Shown: positions 9,395 through 19,000, counted from the stretch's first letter. The stretch: DNA of 35,565 nt from Planctomycetota bacterium (GCA_023481165.1 JAMCWO010000329.1:1-35565); one strand, 5' to 3'. The notes: generated by a model from the sequence alone, not told the origin. A program made the numbers and translations.

Positions 9395-10168
9395 TCAGCC
9401 AAACGAGTCTTTTCGGCTCCGCAATTCGGCGAAGACCTCCTCGGGCCGGACCTCGGGCAGGCCCAGGGCGGCCCGGATCTGCGGATGATCGGCTTGCAGG
9501 AAGATGTTCGCGGCCTTCTCCTGCCCGATCGTGGATGGGACCGTCAGCCGGCCGTACTCGATCGTTTTCTGGATCTCCGCGAGACGTTCCCGCAAGCGTC
9601 GGTGGCTCGGCGCGACGGTCACGGCGAATTCGTAGTTCTCCAACGCGTAGTCATGCCCGCAATAGACCAGGGTCTCATGCGGCAGGGCGGCCAACCGCTG
9701 CAGGGACTGCCACAGGGTGAGGGCGTCGCCTTCGAGCAGCCGGCCGCAGCCGCCCACGAAAAGAGTGTCGCCGGTATATACCACTCCATGAGCGCCGGGC
9801 CGCTCGGGCACGTGGTAGCAGACCGAATTCTGCGTGTGTCCCGGCGTAGCGATGACCTGAATCGTGACTTCGCCGATGTCCAGGACGTCGCCGTCGGCCA
9901 CCGTGCGGTTAGGCGCTGGGATGAGAGTGGAACCGGCCCCGACCAATTCGCAGCGGGCCTTTTGTTGGAGATCCGCCGCGCCGCCCACATGGTCCCAATG
10001 ATGGTGCGTCACCAGAATCGCCTTCAGCGCGAGGTGGTGCGCCTGGAGCGCCTCCAGCACGGCAGGAGCATGGCCCGGGTCCACGACGAACGCCTGATCC
10101 GGGCCACAACGGTGCAGGTAGATGAAATTGGTGGTGCCGGGGCCTTTGATCACAATCACATCAGTCAT
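9395..10168 (-). CDS. gloB: Hydroxyacylglutathione hydrolase-like metallo-beta-lactamase (glyoxalase II)
   Basis: 257 residues, close to the usual glyoxalase II length. The binuclear metal motif THHHWDH is at residues 54-60 (His55, His57, Asp59, His60). Further ligands lie in TPGHTQNS, YTGDTLFVGG and YCGHDY. The C-terminal helical part (ALENYEFAVTVAPSHRRL onward) is the region that holds the glutathione-binding residues in true GloB, which favours glyoxalase II over a generic MBL hydrolase. It would hydrolyse S-lactoylglutathione or another thioester in methylglyoxal detoxification. The ATG overlaps the stop of the upstream metalloprotease gene (ATGA), so translation is coupled. If this lineage lacks glutathione, another thiol ester may be the substrate. 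Confidence 0.86.
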   Translation of the reverse strand: MTDVIVIKGPGTTNFIYLHRCGPDQAFVVDPGHAPAVLEALQAHHLALKAILVTHHHWDHVGGAADLQQKARCELVGAGSTLIPAPNRTVADGDVLDIGEVTIQVIATPGHTQNSVCYHVPERPGAHGVVYTGDTLFVGGCGRLLEGDALTLWQSLQRLAALPHETLVYCGHDYALENYEFAVTVAPSHRRLRERLAEIQKTIEYGRLTVPSTIGQEKAANIFLQADHPQIRAALGLPEVRPEEVFAELRSRKDSFG

Positions 10169-11184
10169 GACTTGGCGTCCTCCTCCTTGGCCGCGACCAA
10201 CTTCCGGGCTTCCTCCCGACCGACGATCCCCTCCAGTCTCCGGCGCGTCCAGGCAGCCTCATCCTCGAAGCCCACCTTCCCGTAGAACCGATACAGGCGC
10301 GCATACCGCTGCGGCACATCGAAGCCGATACTATGATGCAGCTTGCGCAGGTCCACCGGACACTCATGCAGCGGCCGGGCATCGCTCTCGTCCAGGTGAT
10401 TCGAGCCGTTGAAGACGCAGCGAAAGCAGATGCAATGCGCCAGGCCGAACATATGGCCGGTCTCGTGGACCAGCACCTTGGCGCTGCGCCGCAGGAGAGT
10501 CTGCAGGTAGTCGTCGCCGCGCGGCGCGCCGTAGAAGGCCGGATCATAGCGTGCGAAGCTGTAGACGCCGACACGCTCGCGCAGACTGGCCTGCCCGAAG
10601 ACGAAGTTCCACGAGGGCTCGGGATAGAGATCCTCCATGGTAATGCCGAGCAGGCAAAAGGCATCCTCGGTAATCCGCTTTTTCAGAGCCGCCAGGATAT
10701 CCGTCGTCAGGAGTTGGCGATTGCCTGTGGCCGGATTGCGGCGGGTCGTGCTGTTCTCTTGGTTCAGACTCAGACTGGGCAGCACGCGCACCTCCAGCGC
10801 GAAATAGGCGGCCGCGTACTCGCGCAGGGATTCGAGCGGCGGCGCTGCGCCCGCGCGGAATTCTCCCAACGGCTGTAGATAGAGGATATTCCTCTTTCTG
10901 TCCGGGCGGTTCGGACCCGAACGCACGAACTGCTCGAAGCTCTGGCCTGGCTCCGGATGAACCGCCAGCCAATCGCTCGATCCAGGTGCCGGTAGCGGCT
11001 CAAAATCACTCGCCGGAGCGAAGGCCCGCTGCAAGATCGGCGGCAATCCCGCCGTGCTCCCGATCGCTTCGAGCCTCTGTTCTTTGTTCGGTATCTGGAA
11101 GTTCATAGCACCCATTACCATCGGCAGTAGAACCGCCATGCCGATCCGCCCCCTTCTCAGTCCATATTTTCGCAATGCACTCAT
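10165..11184 (-). CDS. Archaemetzincin-like zinc metalloprotease (peptidase M54 family), apparently exported
   Basis: 339 residues. The active-site motif HETGHMFGLAH (near residue 236) supplies three His ligands and the general base Glu. It continues as HCICFRC, the typical C-x4-C of archaemetzincins, and a downstream ECPVDLRKL. The usual final CxxC is altered: the last Cys position is Asp (CPVD), so the second structural zinc site is probably incomplete. The archaemetzincin Met after the second Cys is Phe (CVF). An N-terminal hydrophobic stretch (about residues 14-28, GMAVLLPMVMGAMNF) may be a signal peptide or anchor, whereas archaeal family members are cytoplasmic. It lies 21 bp after the glycoside hydrolase gene and overlaps the GloB start by ATGA, giving a three-gene string. 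Confidence 0.82.
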   Translation of the reverse strand: MSALRKYGLRRGRIGMAVLLPMVMGAMNFQIPNKEQRLEAIGSTAGLPPILQRAFAPASDFEPLPAPGSSDWLAVHPEPGQSFEQFVRSGPNRPDRKRNILYLQPLGEFRAGAAPPLESLREYAAAYFALEVRVLPSLSLNQENSTTRRNPATGNRQLLTTDILAALKKRITEDAFCLLGITMEDLYPEPSWNFVFGQASLRERVGVYSFARYDPAFYGAPRGDDYLQTLLRRSAKVLVHETGHMFGLAHCICFRCVFNGSNHLDESDARPLHECPVDLRKLHHSIGFDVPQRYARLYRFYGKVGFEDEAAWTRRRLEGIVGREEARKLVAAKEEDAKS

Positions 11185-11205
11185 GACTTCCGAACGTGTC
11201 GTTTC

Positions 11206-13356
11206 CTATTGGGCGAACGAGGTCGGGACGATCTTGCAGGCAATATCCCGAGTGAAGGGCGGGACCGCCAGTTGGAGACGGCCCCCCTCGGACGCCACCG
11301 TCTGTTTGCTGATCGCTTCGCCGTCCTGCGTGTCCGACCAGAGAACGACATAGCTGTGCGGCTCCAAGCCTTCGACGGTGATCCGGGCGGTGTCGATCGG
11401 CTCCGGCGGACGTTTCTGGACGACGAGATTCCACCAGACCGCCTGGCGATTGGTCAGCCACAGGTACGCGCGGTCGTTGGCCTGCTGTCCCACAATGCGC
11501 AGACGCGGCTCGGAAGTGGTCGCGGTGGTCGGCTGTAGACCCGCCGGCGAAAACCCGGCCAGGAAGGTCGTCAGCGGCTTGTAGTGCCGATAGGCATCCT
11601 GCCGGTCCAGTTGATCCCACCACCAGAACATCGCCGTGCCCGAGGTGCCCGCCAATGCCGACGCCCACAGACAATTGTGGAAGTGAATACCTTCGGGGTC
11701 CTGCTTCATGTACTCGCTCAGGCCCCACTTCGCGTCCGCCAGGCCGAACTCGCCGATGAGGGCCGGCTTGCCCGGCGCGTTGTCCCGCAGGAAGCGCGTT
11801 TGGCGAATGATGGACTCGACCTCATCCTTGAAGTCATCGTCACCCGGCCGCATGTAGTGGTGCTCCTGGGCGATGTCGAGCTGCGGATGGCGGCAGTCTC
11901 GTGCGGAAGGGGCCCAGGTGCTCGTGGTCCGCAGGTGGTTGTAGAGGTCCATCTTCGCGAGGTAGTTGCCGACCTCGGCGTAGAAGCGGTCCGTGGGCTT
12001 GCCGGGGTCCATCTCATTCCAGTATTCCCACGCCGCTACGCTCGTGGAATAGCCCCAGCGCGCCACCGCGTACCGCATGAATTTCTTGGCGTCCGTGACG
12101 GCCAGCCGGTACTCGGGACTATCGACCTTGGATAGCGCGTTCATATACAGGTCCCGCGTGATTGCGCAGAGCATTAAGTAAATCCCGTTTTGCTCGGCCG
12201 CTTCGATGATCTGATCCAGCATGAAGCAGTCGAGTGGATTATAGTAGCCCCGGCTCGGCCTGTTGACATCCGCTTCCCACAGCAGTTCCGCACCGCCCGC
12301 CGCTTCTTTCAAGGAGAGAGCATCGAGCCAAATGGTGCCCGGTCCCACGAGGCTGAACGCCACGCGGCCCAGCCAACGCTCGTTGCCGCTCGTCCCAAAC
12401 TCCTGGCGGAACGTCTGCCAATCGGGACTGCCACCGGACGAGGCGGACACTTCCCAACTACTGTTGCCAACCTGTACGCGCAGGGCCTTGCAGCCCTCGG
12501 CCCGGAACCTGCCGGCGAAGACGTAACGCGTGCCGGGTCGCAGGCCGATGGGGTGGGAAGGGGAGGCCGTGAGGGATGCCCCCTTGTCGCCTTTGAGCCG
12601 GATGCACTTGCGTCCATTGGAATCGCTCGCAGCGTCCGGCACGGGCACCACAGGCGATTCCCGTGTCCACGAGCGGGTCCACGCACTTTTCTGGGCCTCG
12701 ATCGCCAAGGCCCAGTCCTGGCAGCAGGTCCAGAGGCGCACGAAGTTGGCCCCGTTGGCCGCCAGCTTGCCGAACACCTGCTCGGCCTTGACCGGCGTAA
12801 CGTACTGGGTTTCGCCGACGAACGCCACGTTCTGGCCGATGACAAAGAACGGCTCCCCCTCGGTGAATTCGAGGAACCGCGGGTCCTTCGTGCCCATTCG
12901 CACGAAACCTTTGCGCGACGATGCAACGCAGTCGAATTTCAGGGGCGCCGACGTGACTTCCCCTTGCCGATCCCGCAACGAGGCCCGGGCAACATACGCC
13001 CCAACTTCCATCGGCGCGAACCGCGCCTTCCAGGACGTCGTGCCCTGCGGATAGTACCACGCCGCGGTCCGGCCGCCCTGCGGCACATCCTGCCGCTCGT
13101 AGTTCTGTCCATAGAACGCCGGCAGCACCAGCGACCGGCCGCCCGGGCCGGCGATCAGCACATTCACCTCGACCTCGCAAGGATCGAACGGATTGCGGTA
13201 CTCCCGCCCGACCTCGATAGCCAACTCCAGCTTTTCGTACTTACCGACTTCCTTCTGCCGCGTGCTCAGCGTGATCCCCTGCGCCGCCCCGGCGATGCCC
13301 ACGCCATAGATCAGACACGCCGGCACGACGCAACCAAGAAGCTTTGACTTCAGCAT
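11206..13356 (-). CDS. Secreted DUF5060 / clan GH-A glycoside hydrolase
   Basis: 716 residues. The ATG at 13356 has GGAGG eight bases upstream and is followed by a signal peptide ending near AGAAQG. Residues about 30-120 form a DUF5060 beta-sandwich. A TIM barrel begins with FFVIGQNVAFVGE and NGANFVRLW. It is interrupted at about 220-365 by a carbohydrate-binding-like jelly-roll (LRPGTRYVFAGRFRAEG through GTIWLDALSLKE). The barrel resumes with IYLMLCAITRD, the probable acid/base Glu in EYWNEMDPG (about residue 447) and the nucleophile Glu in LIGEFGLAD (about residue 535). A C-terminal beta domain (about 600-716) includes HSYVVLWSDTQDG. Family members act on mannans, glucans or agar-type polymers; the substrate cannot be assigned. 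It is a good candidate client of the nearby type II secretion system. Confidence 0.86.
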   Translation of the reverse strand: MLKSKLLGCVVPACLIYGVGIAGAAQGITLSTRQKEVGKYEKLELAIEVGREYRNPFDPCEVEVNVLIAGPGGRSLVLPAFYGQNYERQDVPQGGRTAAWYYPQGTTSWKARFAPMEVGAYVARASLRDRQGEVTSAPLKFDCVASSRKGFVRMGTKDPRFLEFTEGEPFFVIGQNVAFVGETQYVTPVKAEQVFGKLAANGANFVRLWTCCQDWALAIEAQKSAWTRSWTRESPVVPVPDAASDSNGRKCIRLKGDKGASLTASPSHPIGLRPGTRYVFAGRFRAEGCKALRVQVGNSSWEVSASSGGSPDWQTFRQEFGTSGNERWLGRVAFSLVGPGTIWLDALSLKEAAGGAELLWEADVNRPSRGYYNPLDCFMLDQIIEAAEQNGIYLMLCAITRDLYMNALSKVDSPEYRLAVTDAKKFMRYAVARWGYSTSVAAWEYWNEMDPGKPTDRFYAEVGNYLAKMDLYNHLRTTSTWAPSARDCRHPQLDIAQEHHYMRPGDDDFKDEVESIIRQTRFLRDNAPGKPALIGEFGLADAKWGLSEYMKQDPEGIHFHNCLWASALAGTSGTAMFWWWDQLDRQDAYRHYKPLTTFLAGFSPAGLQPTTATTSEPRLRIVGQQANDRAYLWLTNRQAVWWNLVVQKRPPEPIDTARITVEGLEPHSYVVLWSDTQDGEAISKQTVASEGGRLQLAVPPFTRDIACKIVPTSFAQ

Positions 13357-13435
13357 CGGCGAATCCTCCAGCAGGATACTCGTCTGTCACCTACGGCGGA
13401 TTGTAACCTTCAGTACGTCTCCTGGGAACCACCGC

Positions 13436-13735
13436 AAATTGGGTTCGTTTTGCATATCTCGCCTTCCGTGGCCCTGAGGAGGCAGGCCAAATTGGGTTCG
13501 TTTTGCACATTTGCCCTCATCCCACGCCCCTCTGGCCCCGTCCCGGCGGGCGAAATTGGGTTCGTTTTGCACAATGGGCTCCCCGAAATTGGGTTCGTTT
13601 CGCGCATTTTGCCCTTCGTCGCCCTGAGGTGGCAGGCTGAATTGGCTTCGTTTTGCACGATAAGTATCGCCGGTGCCGGCAGTGTTGCGAACCCTTGCGT
13701 ACTGCCATCCGGCCGGAAATTGGCTTTGTTTCGCA
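13436..13735. repeat. Cluster of six 19-bp interspersed repeats (QNEPN/KTNPI type)
   Basis: Consensus AAATTGGGTTCGTTTTGCA on the plus strand. Copies are at 13436-13454, 13489-13507, 13553-13571, 13586-13604, 13639-13657 and 13717-13735; the last three differ by one to four bases. Start-to-start distances are 53, 64, 33, 53 and 78, so the array is irregular. The two 53-bp intervals share a longer unit containing CCCTGAGG(A/T)GGCAGGC. On the minus strand the repeat reads QNEPN, KTNPI or KRTQF depending on frame. I recall such peptides from spurious planctomycete ORFs. No gene or transposase is attached. Confidence 0.9.
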
Positions 13736-13768
13736 CGATGGGTCCACGGCCACCCCTTACTTGCAATA

Positions 13769-13794
13769 TCAAACTTCGCACTTCAGACTTCTCC
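13769..13794. repeat. ACTTC-rich short repeat
   Basis: Three ACTTC units at about 7-8 base spacing (AAACTTCGCACTTCAGACTTC-like). This resembles a dispersed low-complexity heptad repeat that I recall in intergenic regions of this kind of genome. It abuts the end of the 19-bp repeat cluster. Confidence 0.5.
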
Positions 13795-14139
13795 TAATCC
13801 ATATGCCTCCCCCTATTACCCGCCGTGTTGCAGGAATCGGTCCAAAAAAATGGATTGCGCCACCTCCCGAGATCGCCGTAAGTCCTTGTCCTGACGCCAA
13901 TAAAAAAAATCTTAGCGCCGGCCCATTTTCGGTTCTGGACTGTTGCACGAATGGGACCATCCCAGGGGCTCTGAGGGGCGCGGATCGCCACTGAGTTCCG
14001 CCCAGCCCCCGGCCGGATGTGTGGTCGCGGGCAGCGGATTCCGCTTGCCTGCCCGGACGGCAAGGCTCATACTGATGTCATTGATGGGCAGCGGCGTCGT
14101 TGATGCAAACGGCAGACTTTCTATTGAGGATCTTGAGCT

Positions 14140-15078
14140 ATGGCAAATCAGGTCTCTTCCCGGCGGGAGTTTCTCAAAGACACGATGTTGGCGACCGCGC
14201 TGGCGGGTGCAATGGCAGGGGTAGGGCGGGCCGGCTCCGGCAGACTGCACGTGGCGTGCAACCAGTATCCCTGGGGGACCTTCTACGCGCGCGAAAAAAA
14301 GGACTTCAATGTGCTGCTCGATGCGGGTCTGGGCGAGGTCAAGGCCAGCGGCAATGATGGGTTCGAACCGGGGGTGGGGGGCTTGCAGCAGATCGAGCAG
14401 ATGGTGCCGCTGCTGAAGAAGCATGGACTGGAAATGCGGTCGCTGTATGTCAACAGCACGCTGCACGACCCGGCCGAGGTGGACAAAAGCATGGAAGAGG
14501 TCCTGGCGGCCGCGACGAAGGCCAAGGCCGTTGGCACGCGGATCATCGTGACCAATCCCAGTCCGCTCCGCTGGGGCGGACCGGAGAACAAGACCGATGA
14601 GCAGCTCAAGGTTCAGGCGGCGGCCTTGGATAAGCTCGGCGCCGGGCTCAAGAAGATGGGATTGGTCCTCGCTTATCACAATCACGACATCGAGCTGCGG
14701 AACGCCGCCCGCGAATTTCACCACATGATGGTCGGCACCGATCCGGCTCATGTGACTCTATGTCTTGATGCACACTGGATTTATCGCGGCTCGGGCAACT
14801 CGCAGGTGGCCCTGTTCGACGTCCTCAAACTCTACGGCCCGCGGGTGACGGAACTGCACCTGCGCCAGTCGCAGAGCGGCGTCTGGACGGAGGCCTTCGG
14901 GCCCGGCGACATCGATTACCCGCGTCTGGCCGAGTATCTGCTCCACCTCGGCATCAAGCCGCTGCTGGTCCTGGAACAGGCGGTGGAAGCAGGGTCGCCG
15001 AAAACGATGAATGCGGTGGAAGCGTTCCAGAAGAGCACGCAATACACGCGCGAGGTTTTCGCCGGTTTTGCTGCGTGA
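14140..15078 (+). CDS. Tat-exported TIM-barrel sugar isomerase/epimerase-like protein
   Basis: 312 residues. The N-terminus has a twin-arginine signal (SRREFLKD at residues 7-14) followed by the hydrophobic MLATALAGAMAGV. The rest is an AP-endonuclease-2-like TIM barrel of the xylose isomerase/IolE type. Likely metal ligands lie in AYHNHDIEL (His), CLDAHWIYRG (Asp and His), ELHLRQS (His) and LLVLEQAVEA (Glu). Members isomerise or epimerise sugars, inosose or hydroxypyruvate; substrate specificity cannot be read here. Tat export of this family is common in planctomycetes and similar bacteria, consistent with a cofactor- or metal-loaded periplasmic enzyme. It stands alone on the plus strand, convergent with the response regulator at 15194-15847. 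Confidence 0.85.
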   Translation: MANQVSSRREFLKDTMLATALAGAMAGVGRAGSGRLHVACNQYPWGTFYAREKKDFNVLLDAGLGEVKASGNDGFEPGVGGLQQIEQMVPLLKKHGLEMRSLYVNSTLHDPAEVDKSMEEVLAAATKAKAVGTRIIVTNPSPLRWGGPENKTDEQLKVQAAALDKLGAGLKKMGLVLAYHNHDIELRNAAREFHHMMVGTDPAHVTLCLDAHWIYRGSGNSQVALFDVLKLYGPRVTELHLRQSQSGVWTEAFGPGDIDYPRLAEYLLHLGIKPLLVLEQAVEAGSPKTMNAVEAFQKSTQYTREVFAGFAA

Positions 15079-15116
15079 ATCTCGGGTTTCTGGATCAAGC
15101 GCAGAAGACTCGATTG

Positions 15117-15190
15117 GTGGAATGATGGAATAACGGAATGTTGGGTGCGTCGCGCGAGTTCCCCATTATTCCACTTTTCCAGTATTCCAA
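15117..15190. repeat. GGAAT/ATTCC intergenic repeat
   Basis: Between the isomerase stop and the response regulator stop there are three GGAAT units at eight-base spacing (15119, 15127, 15135) and two inverted ATTCC units (15168, 15184). The two halves can pair into an imperfect hairpin between convergent genes. On the minus strand it reads ILEKWNNG and SVIPSFHQS, a peptide pattern I remember from spurious ORFs in several bacterial groups. It could also act as a bidirectional terminator. Confidence 0.6.
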
Positions 15191-15193
15191 TCA

Positions 15194-15847
15194 TCACGGT
15201 TCCGGCGGGGTGAGGCCCTCCTGGATGGCGTACTTGGTCAGCAGGGCCACGTTGTCGATGTCGAGCTTATTCATGATGCGCAGGCGGTGGGCTTCGACTG
15301 TTTTGGGGCTGATGAACAGCCGCATGGCGATCTGTTTGGTGCTGTTGCCCTCGGCCATGAGCTGCAGGACCTCGCGCTCGCGCTGGGTCAGCACGGAGAA
15401 CGCGCTTTCCTTATCCTCCGGCGAGCTGCGCATATAGCTCTCGACGACGATCTGGCTGATCGACGGGCTGATGTACGTCTGGCCCTCGGCAATCAGACGG
15501 ATGGTCTGGACCAGTTCCTCGAACTCGCAGTCTTTGAGCAGGTAGCCCGAAGCACCGGCCCGGAACATCTCGCGGACGTAGCGCTTCGCCGAGTGCATCG
15601 ACAGGGCGATGACCCGCGTGCCGGGAGACTCGCGGACAATCTCCCGTGTGGCCTCGATCCCGTTCAGGTCGGGCATGCTCACGTCCATGAGAACGACGTT
15701 GGGGGAAAGCTCCCGGGTCAGTTGTACGGCGGAATGACCGTCCATCGCCTGGCCGACCACCTCCATATCCTCCTGCTGCTGGATGGAGCGCGCCAACCCG
15801 TGCCGCACGATGCCGTGGTCATCTACGATCAATACCCTGATGCTCAT
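15194..15847 (-). CDS. NarL/FixJ-family response regulator (RR1)
   Basis: DNA-binding response regulator of 217 residues. The ATG at 15847 has AGGAG eight bases upstream; a GTG at 15856 is too close to that site. The receiver domain (1-120) has the acidic pair Asp9-Asp10 and phosphoacceptor Asp55 (VVLMDVSMPD). It also has the Ser/Thr switch in ALSMHS and Lys in GYLLKDC. The C-terminal LuxR-type helix-turn-helix is at about 148-210 (LTQREREVLQLMAEG, STKQIAMRLFISPKTVEAH). It is the third gene after the CheB-CheR fusion and the multi-PAS kinase, 175 bp downstream of the latter, and is the natural partner of that HisKA_3 kinase. A paralogue of identical length is at 31980-32633. Confidence 0.95.
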   Translation of the reverse strand: MSIRVLIVDDHGIVRHGLARSIQQQEDMEVVGQAMDGHSAVQLTRELSPNVVLMDVSMPDLNGIEATREIVRESPGTRVIALSMHSAKRYVREMFRAGASGYLLKDCEFEELVQTIRLIAEGQTYISPSISQIVVESYMRSSPEDKESAFSVLTQREREVLQLMAEGNSTKQIAMRLFISPKTVEAHRLRIMNKLDIDNVALLTKYAIQEGLTPPEP

Positions 15848-16022
15848 TTTTCCCACTCCTCATATGGGCGGCAGATTCTTGAGAATGTTGAGTCTGGAGC
15901 CTGAGGCAGGAACTGTCAAGACGTGAAATCTGCGGACGTCAGACTGCCGACTCCTTTGGTCCGTTCGCTACTCCCTTCACCGGCTCTATGGTTGGCCGAT
16001 CCAGGCTCCCCGACGCGCGTTA

Positions 16023-19000
16023 TCACGCTGGGGTGCCCTGCAGCGGCGCGACCAGGGTCACTTTCGTTCCCTGGCCCGGCGCCGACTCGACGGCAAACGC
16101 GCCGCCGACGTGGGTGAGACGCTCGCGAATACTGAACAGGCCGAAGCCCTGCCGCTGGTGAATGATCTCTTCCAGCCGCGCGATGTCGAATCCCTTGCCG
16201 TCATCTTCCATGATGATCCGAATACTCTCGTCGACCCGGTCAATACGGATGAATACGTTCGACGCCTGGGCGTGTTTGGAAATGTTCGTCAACAGTTCTC
16301 GCGACGCGCGGTAGAGCAGGGCCTTGATCTGCTCGCTGAGCGGCTTGTCCTCCTCGGTGGTCTCGAAGTGGTACTGGAAGCCGCCGCGCTGGGCGAACTG
16401 CTCCGCCAATTCCTCGACCGCCGCTTCGAGTCCGAACGTGTGCAGCGTCGTCGGGCTCAGCTCGAACGTCAGGCTGCGCGTCTGGCGGATCGCGTCGTCG
16501 ATCTGCTCCTTGACGTATTCCAGGGCTTGGCGGACCTCTTCGGGAGTGCTCTTTTGCAGCATGCCGATCTCCCGCTTCGAGAAGGCCAGGGATTGGCCAA
16601 TGGAATCGTGCAGCAGCAGGGCGAGCCGGCGCCGCTCGCGCTCCTCGGTCAGCAGCAGCTCCTCGGTCAGCGTGGCCAGCTCCCGCTGGTGTTCCTGAAT
16701 CTTCCGCTCCTGCTCCTTGCGGAGCGTAATATCCATGATGGCCAGCAGGATCATCTGGGTTTGCTGGCTTTGGCGGTAGATCTGTCGGGCGTTGAGCAGC
16801 ATGGTCCGGCGTCCGATGTGCTCGAAGTCGTGCTCGACTTCGTAGCTCTCGAAGCTGCTGCTGTGCGGCAGGACATCCTCCAGAAGCCGGCGCAGCTCCG
16901 GGATATCCCATTGGCGGTTGCCCAGCTCATAGATCAGCCGGCCCATGGTTTCTTCCCGGGCGACCCCGAACGTGCGATAGAACGTCTGGTTGGCCGAGAC
17001 CACGCGCAGATCCTGATTGAGCACCAGGAGCGACTCCTGGATCGTATCGGTGACGCTCTCGGCGAACCGCCAAGCCTCGATCGTAGCCTGCTCCGCGCGT
17101 TTCTGCTGCGTGATGTCGCGGTCGATCACGAGGATGCCGCTGGGCCGGCCGCTCTCGTCGGTCTGCAAGGCCCAGCGGGTCGAGACGACAATCGTCTCGC
17201 CGCCGCGGGTGGTGTGGGTCAGCTCCCCGTTCCAGCGGCCCTGGTCCAGGAGCTTGGCGGTGATCTCGATCAGGTTCAACGGGAAGCGGGTCCTGAGCAG
17301 CTCGTGGCTGATCTTGCCGACGGCCTCCTGCTGGGTCCAGCCGTAGGTTTGCTCGGCCCCCCGGTTCCAGAAGACGATCCGGCCTTCCATGTCATTGACG
17401 ACGATGCTGTCGTGCGCCAGGTCGAGCAACTGGGCCTGCTGCTGCAGCTTGGTGGCATTTTCACGCAGCTTGGTCTCGACCTGTTTGCGCGGCGTGATGT
17501 CGCGCAGGACGACCTGGTTGGCGGGCTGGTTCTCGAAGATGATGGGCATGGCGGCCAGCTCGATATCGATCGCCGTGCCGTCCGGCCGCACGATCTTCTC
17601 TTCCGTGACCGGTATGGGCTTACGGCGCTGGCGCAGGCGGGCGAACTGGCGGTCCACCCGCTGGCGGTGGTCCGGGTGGATGAAATCGAGCAGGGGCCGT
17701 CCGACAACCTCTTCGGCCGCTTTGGCCCCCAGCAGGCTGACGGCCGTGGAGTTGGCAAATTGAATGACGCCGTCGCGCTCCACGCTGATGGCGTCGGGCG
17801 ACATCTCGACCAGCGTGCGGTACCGCTGCTCGCTCTCCCGCACGCACGTCTCGAGTTGGACCCGCTCGCGGATATCGATGGCGATGGCGAGATAGGAGCC
17901 GTCGGCCAGCCGGACGCTCGCCCAAGAGCTGATGATCTTCTCGCCCTCCTTGTCTTGCACGAAGAAGTCCCGCCAACTGCCTCCGGCGGTCTGGAGGTAT
18001 TCCCAGACTTCGCGCCGGTGCTCGGGCTCCGGAAAACACAGATCCAGGGCCGTGTGCTCCTGGAAATCCCCGAGGGAATAGCCGAGGATCCGGGTGACCG
18101 CTTCGTTGATCATGCCGACGCAGCCCTCGGCATCCAAGAAGAACAGCAGCACCGGAATGTTGTTGATGATCTTCTGGAGGACCTCGTTCTGACGCAGCAG
18201 CAGGTTCTGGGCTTCGATCTTCTCGGCGACCTCCTCCTGGAGCGTGGCGACCGTCTGGTCGAGCTGCGTGGTCCGCTCCTGCACCTTCTCTTCCAGCCTG
18301 TCATGCGCTTCGCGCAGGGCCCGCTCCGCCTGCTTGAGCTCGGTAATATCCTGAATGACGGCCACGGCGCCCGTGGTTTTCCCCTCGCGCCCCACCAGAG
18401 GGCTCGTGTTGACCAGGGTGTGGCGGGTCGTGCCGTCCGGCCGCCGGACGAGAAGCTGCTCTTCGGTGTGCATTTCGCCGTAGAGCGCCGAACGGACCAG
18501 CGGCAAATCGTCCGGCTCACAGGGCGTGCCATCGAGATGATAGACGCCCATGTCCCGGTAGGATTCGAGGCCTGCGCCCGGGGACATCGAGCGCCCGGTG
18601 AGCTCCCCAGCGGCCGGATTTGCGTAACTGAGACCGCCGCGCTCATCCACCACGATGATCGCACTGAGCGCGGTGTCGAGGATGGTCGCCAGCTTCGAGC
18701 GCTCCGTCTCCAGTTGGTCGACCAATTCCAATTTTTCGGTCAGGTCCATCATGGAGCCGACCAGCCGCACGGCCCGACCCTGCTCGTCGCGCAGCACCCG
18801 CGCCCGGGCCATCACCCAGGCGTAGCTCCCGTCCTTGCGCTGGAAGCGATACCGGGCCGACCACCGGTCCTGGTGGTTCTGGAGAACCCCCTCGAGGGAG
18901 GAAACGACCTGCGCCCGGTCCTGCGGGTGGACATGCTCCTGCCACCATTGACGCGAAACGTCCACTTCCTCGGGGGCATAGCCAAAGGCCGTCAGGTAGG

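Larger units (their letters stand above)
13357..14139. other. Gene-free interval with repeats
   Basis: About 780 bases with no frame that looks coding. The left half holds six copies of a 19-bp repeat and an ACTTC-rich stretch, both listed separately. The right half (about 13800-14139) has two A-runs near 13846 and 13905 and otherwise nothing I can name. It must contain the promoters for the divergent glycoside hydrolase (minus) and the Tat-signal isomerase (plus), but I could not choose convincing -35/-10 boxes. Confidence 0.6.

Noticed and set aside
13436-13735. Possible CRISPR array
   Set aside because: Repeats are only 19 bp, spacing varies from 33 to 78 bases, two intervals resemble each other, and there are no cas genes.
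13387-13781. Small minus-strand proteins with QNEPN and KTNPI peptides
   Set aside because: These are translations of the repeat in several frames with no ribosome site; not real genes.
14916-15197. Small minus-strand frame reading ILEKWNNG and SVIPSFHQS
   Set aside because: It is the translation of the intergenic GGAAT repeat running into the antisense of the isomerase gene.
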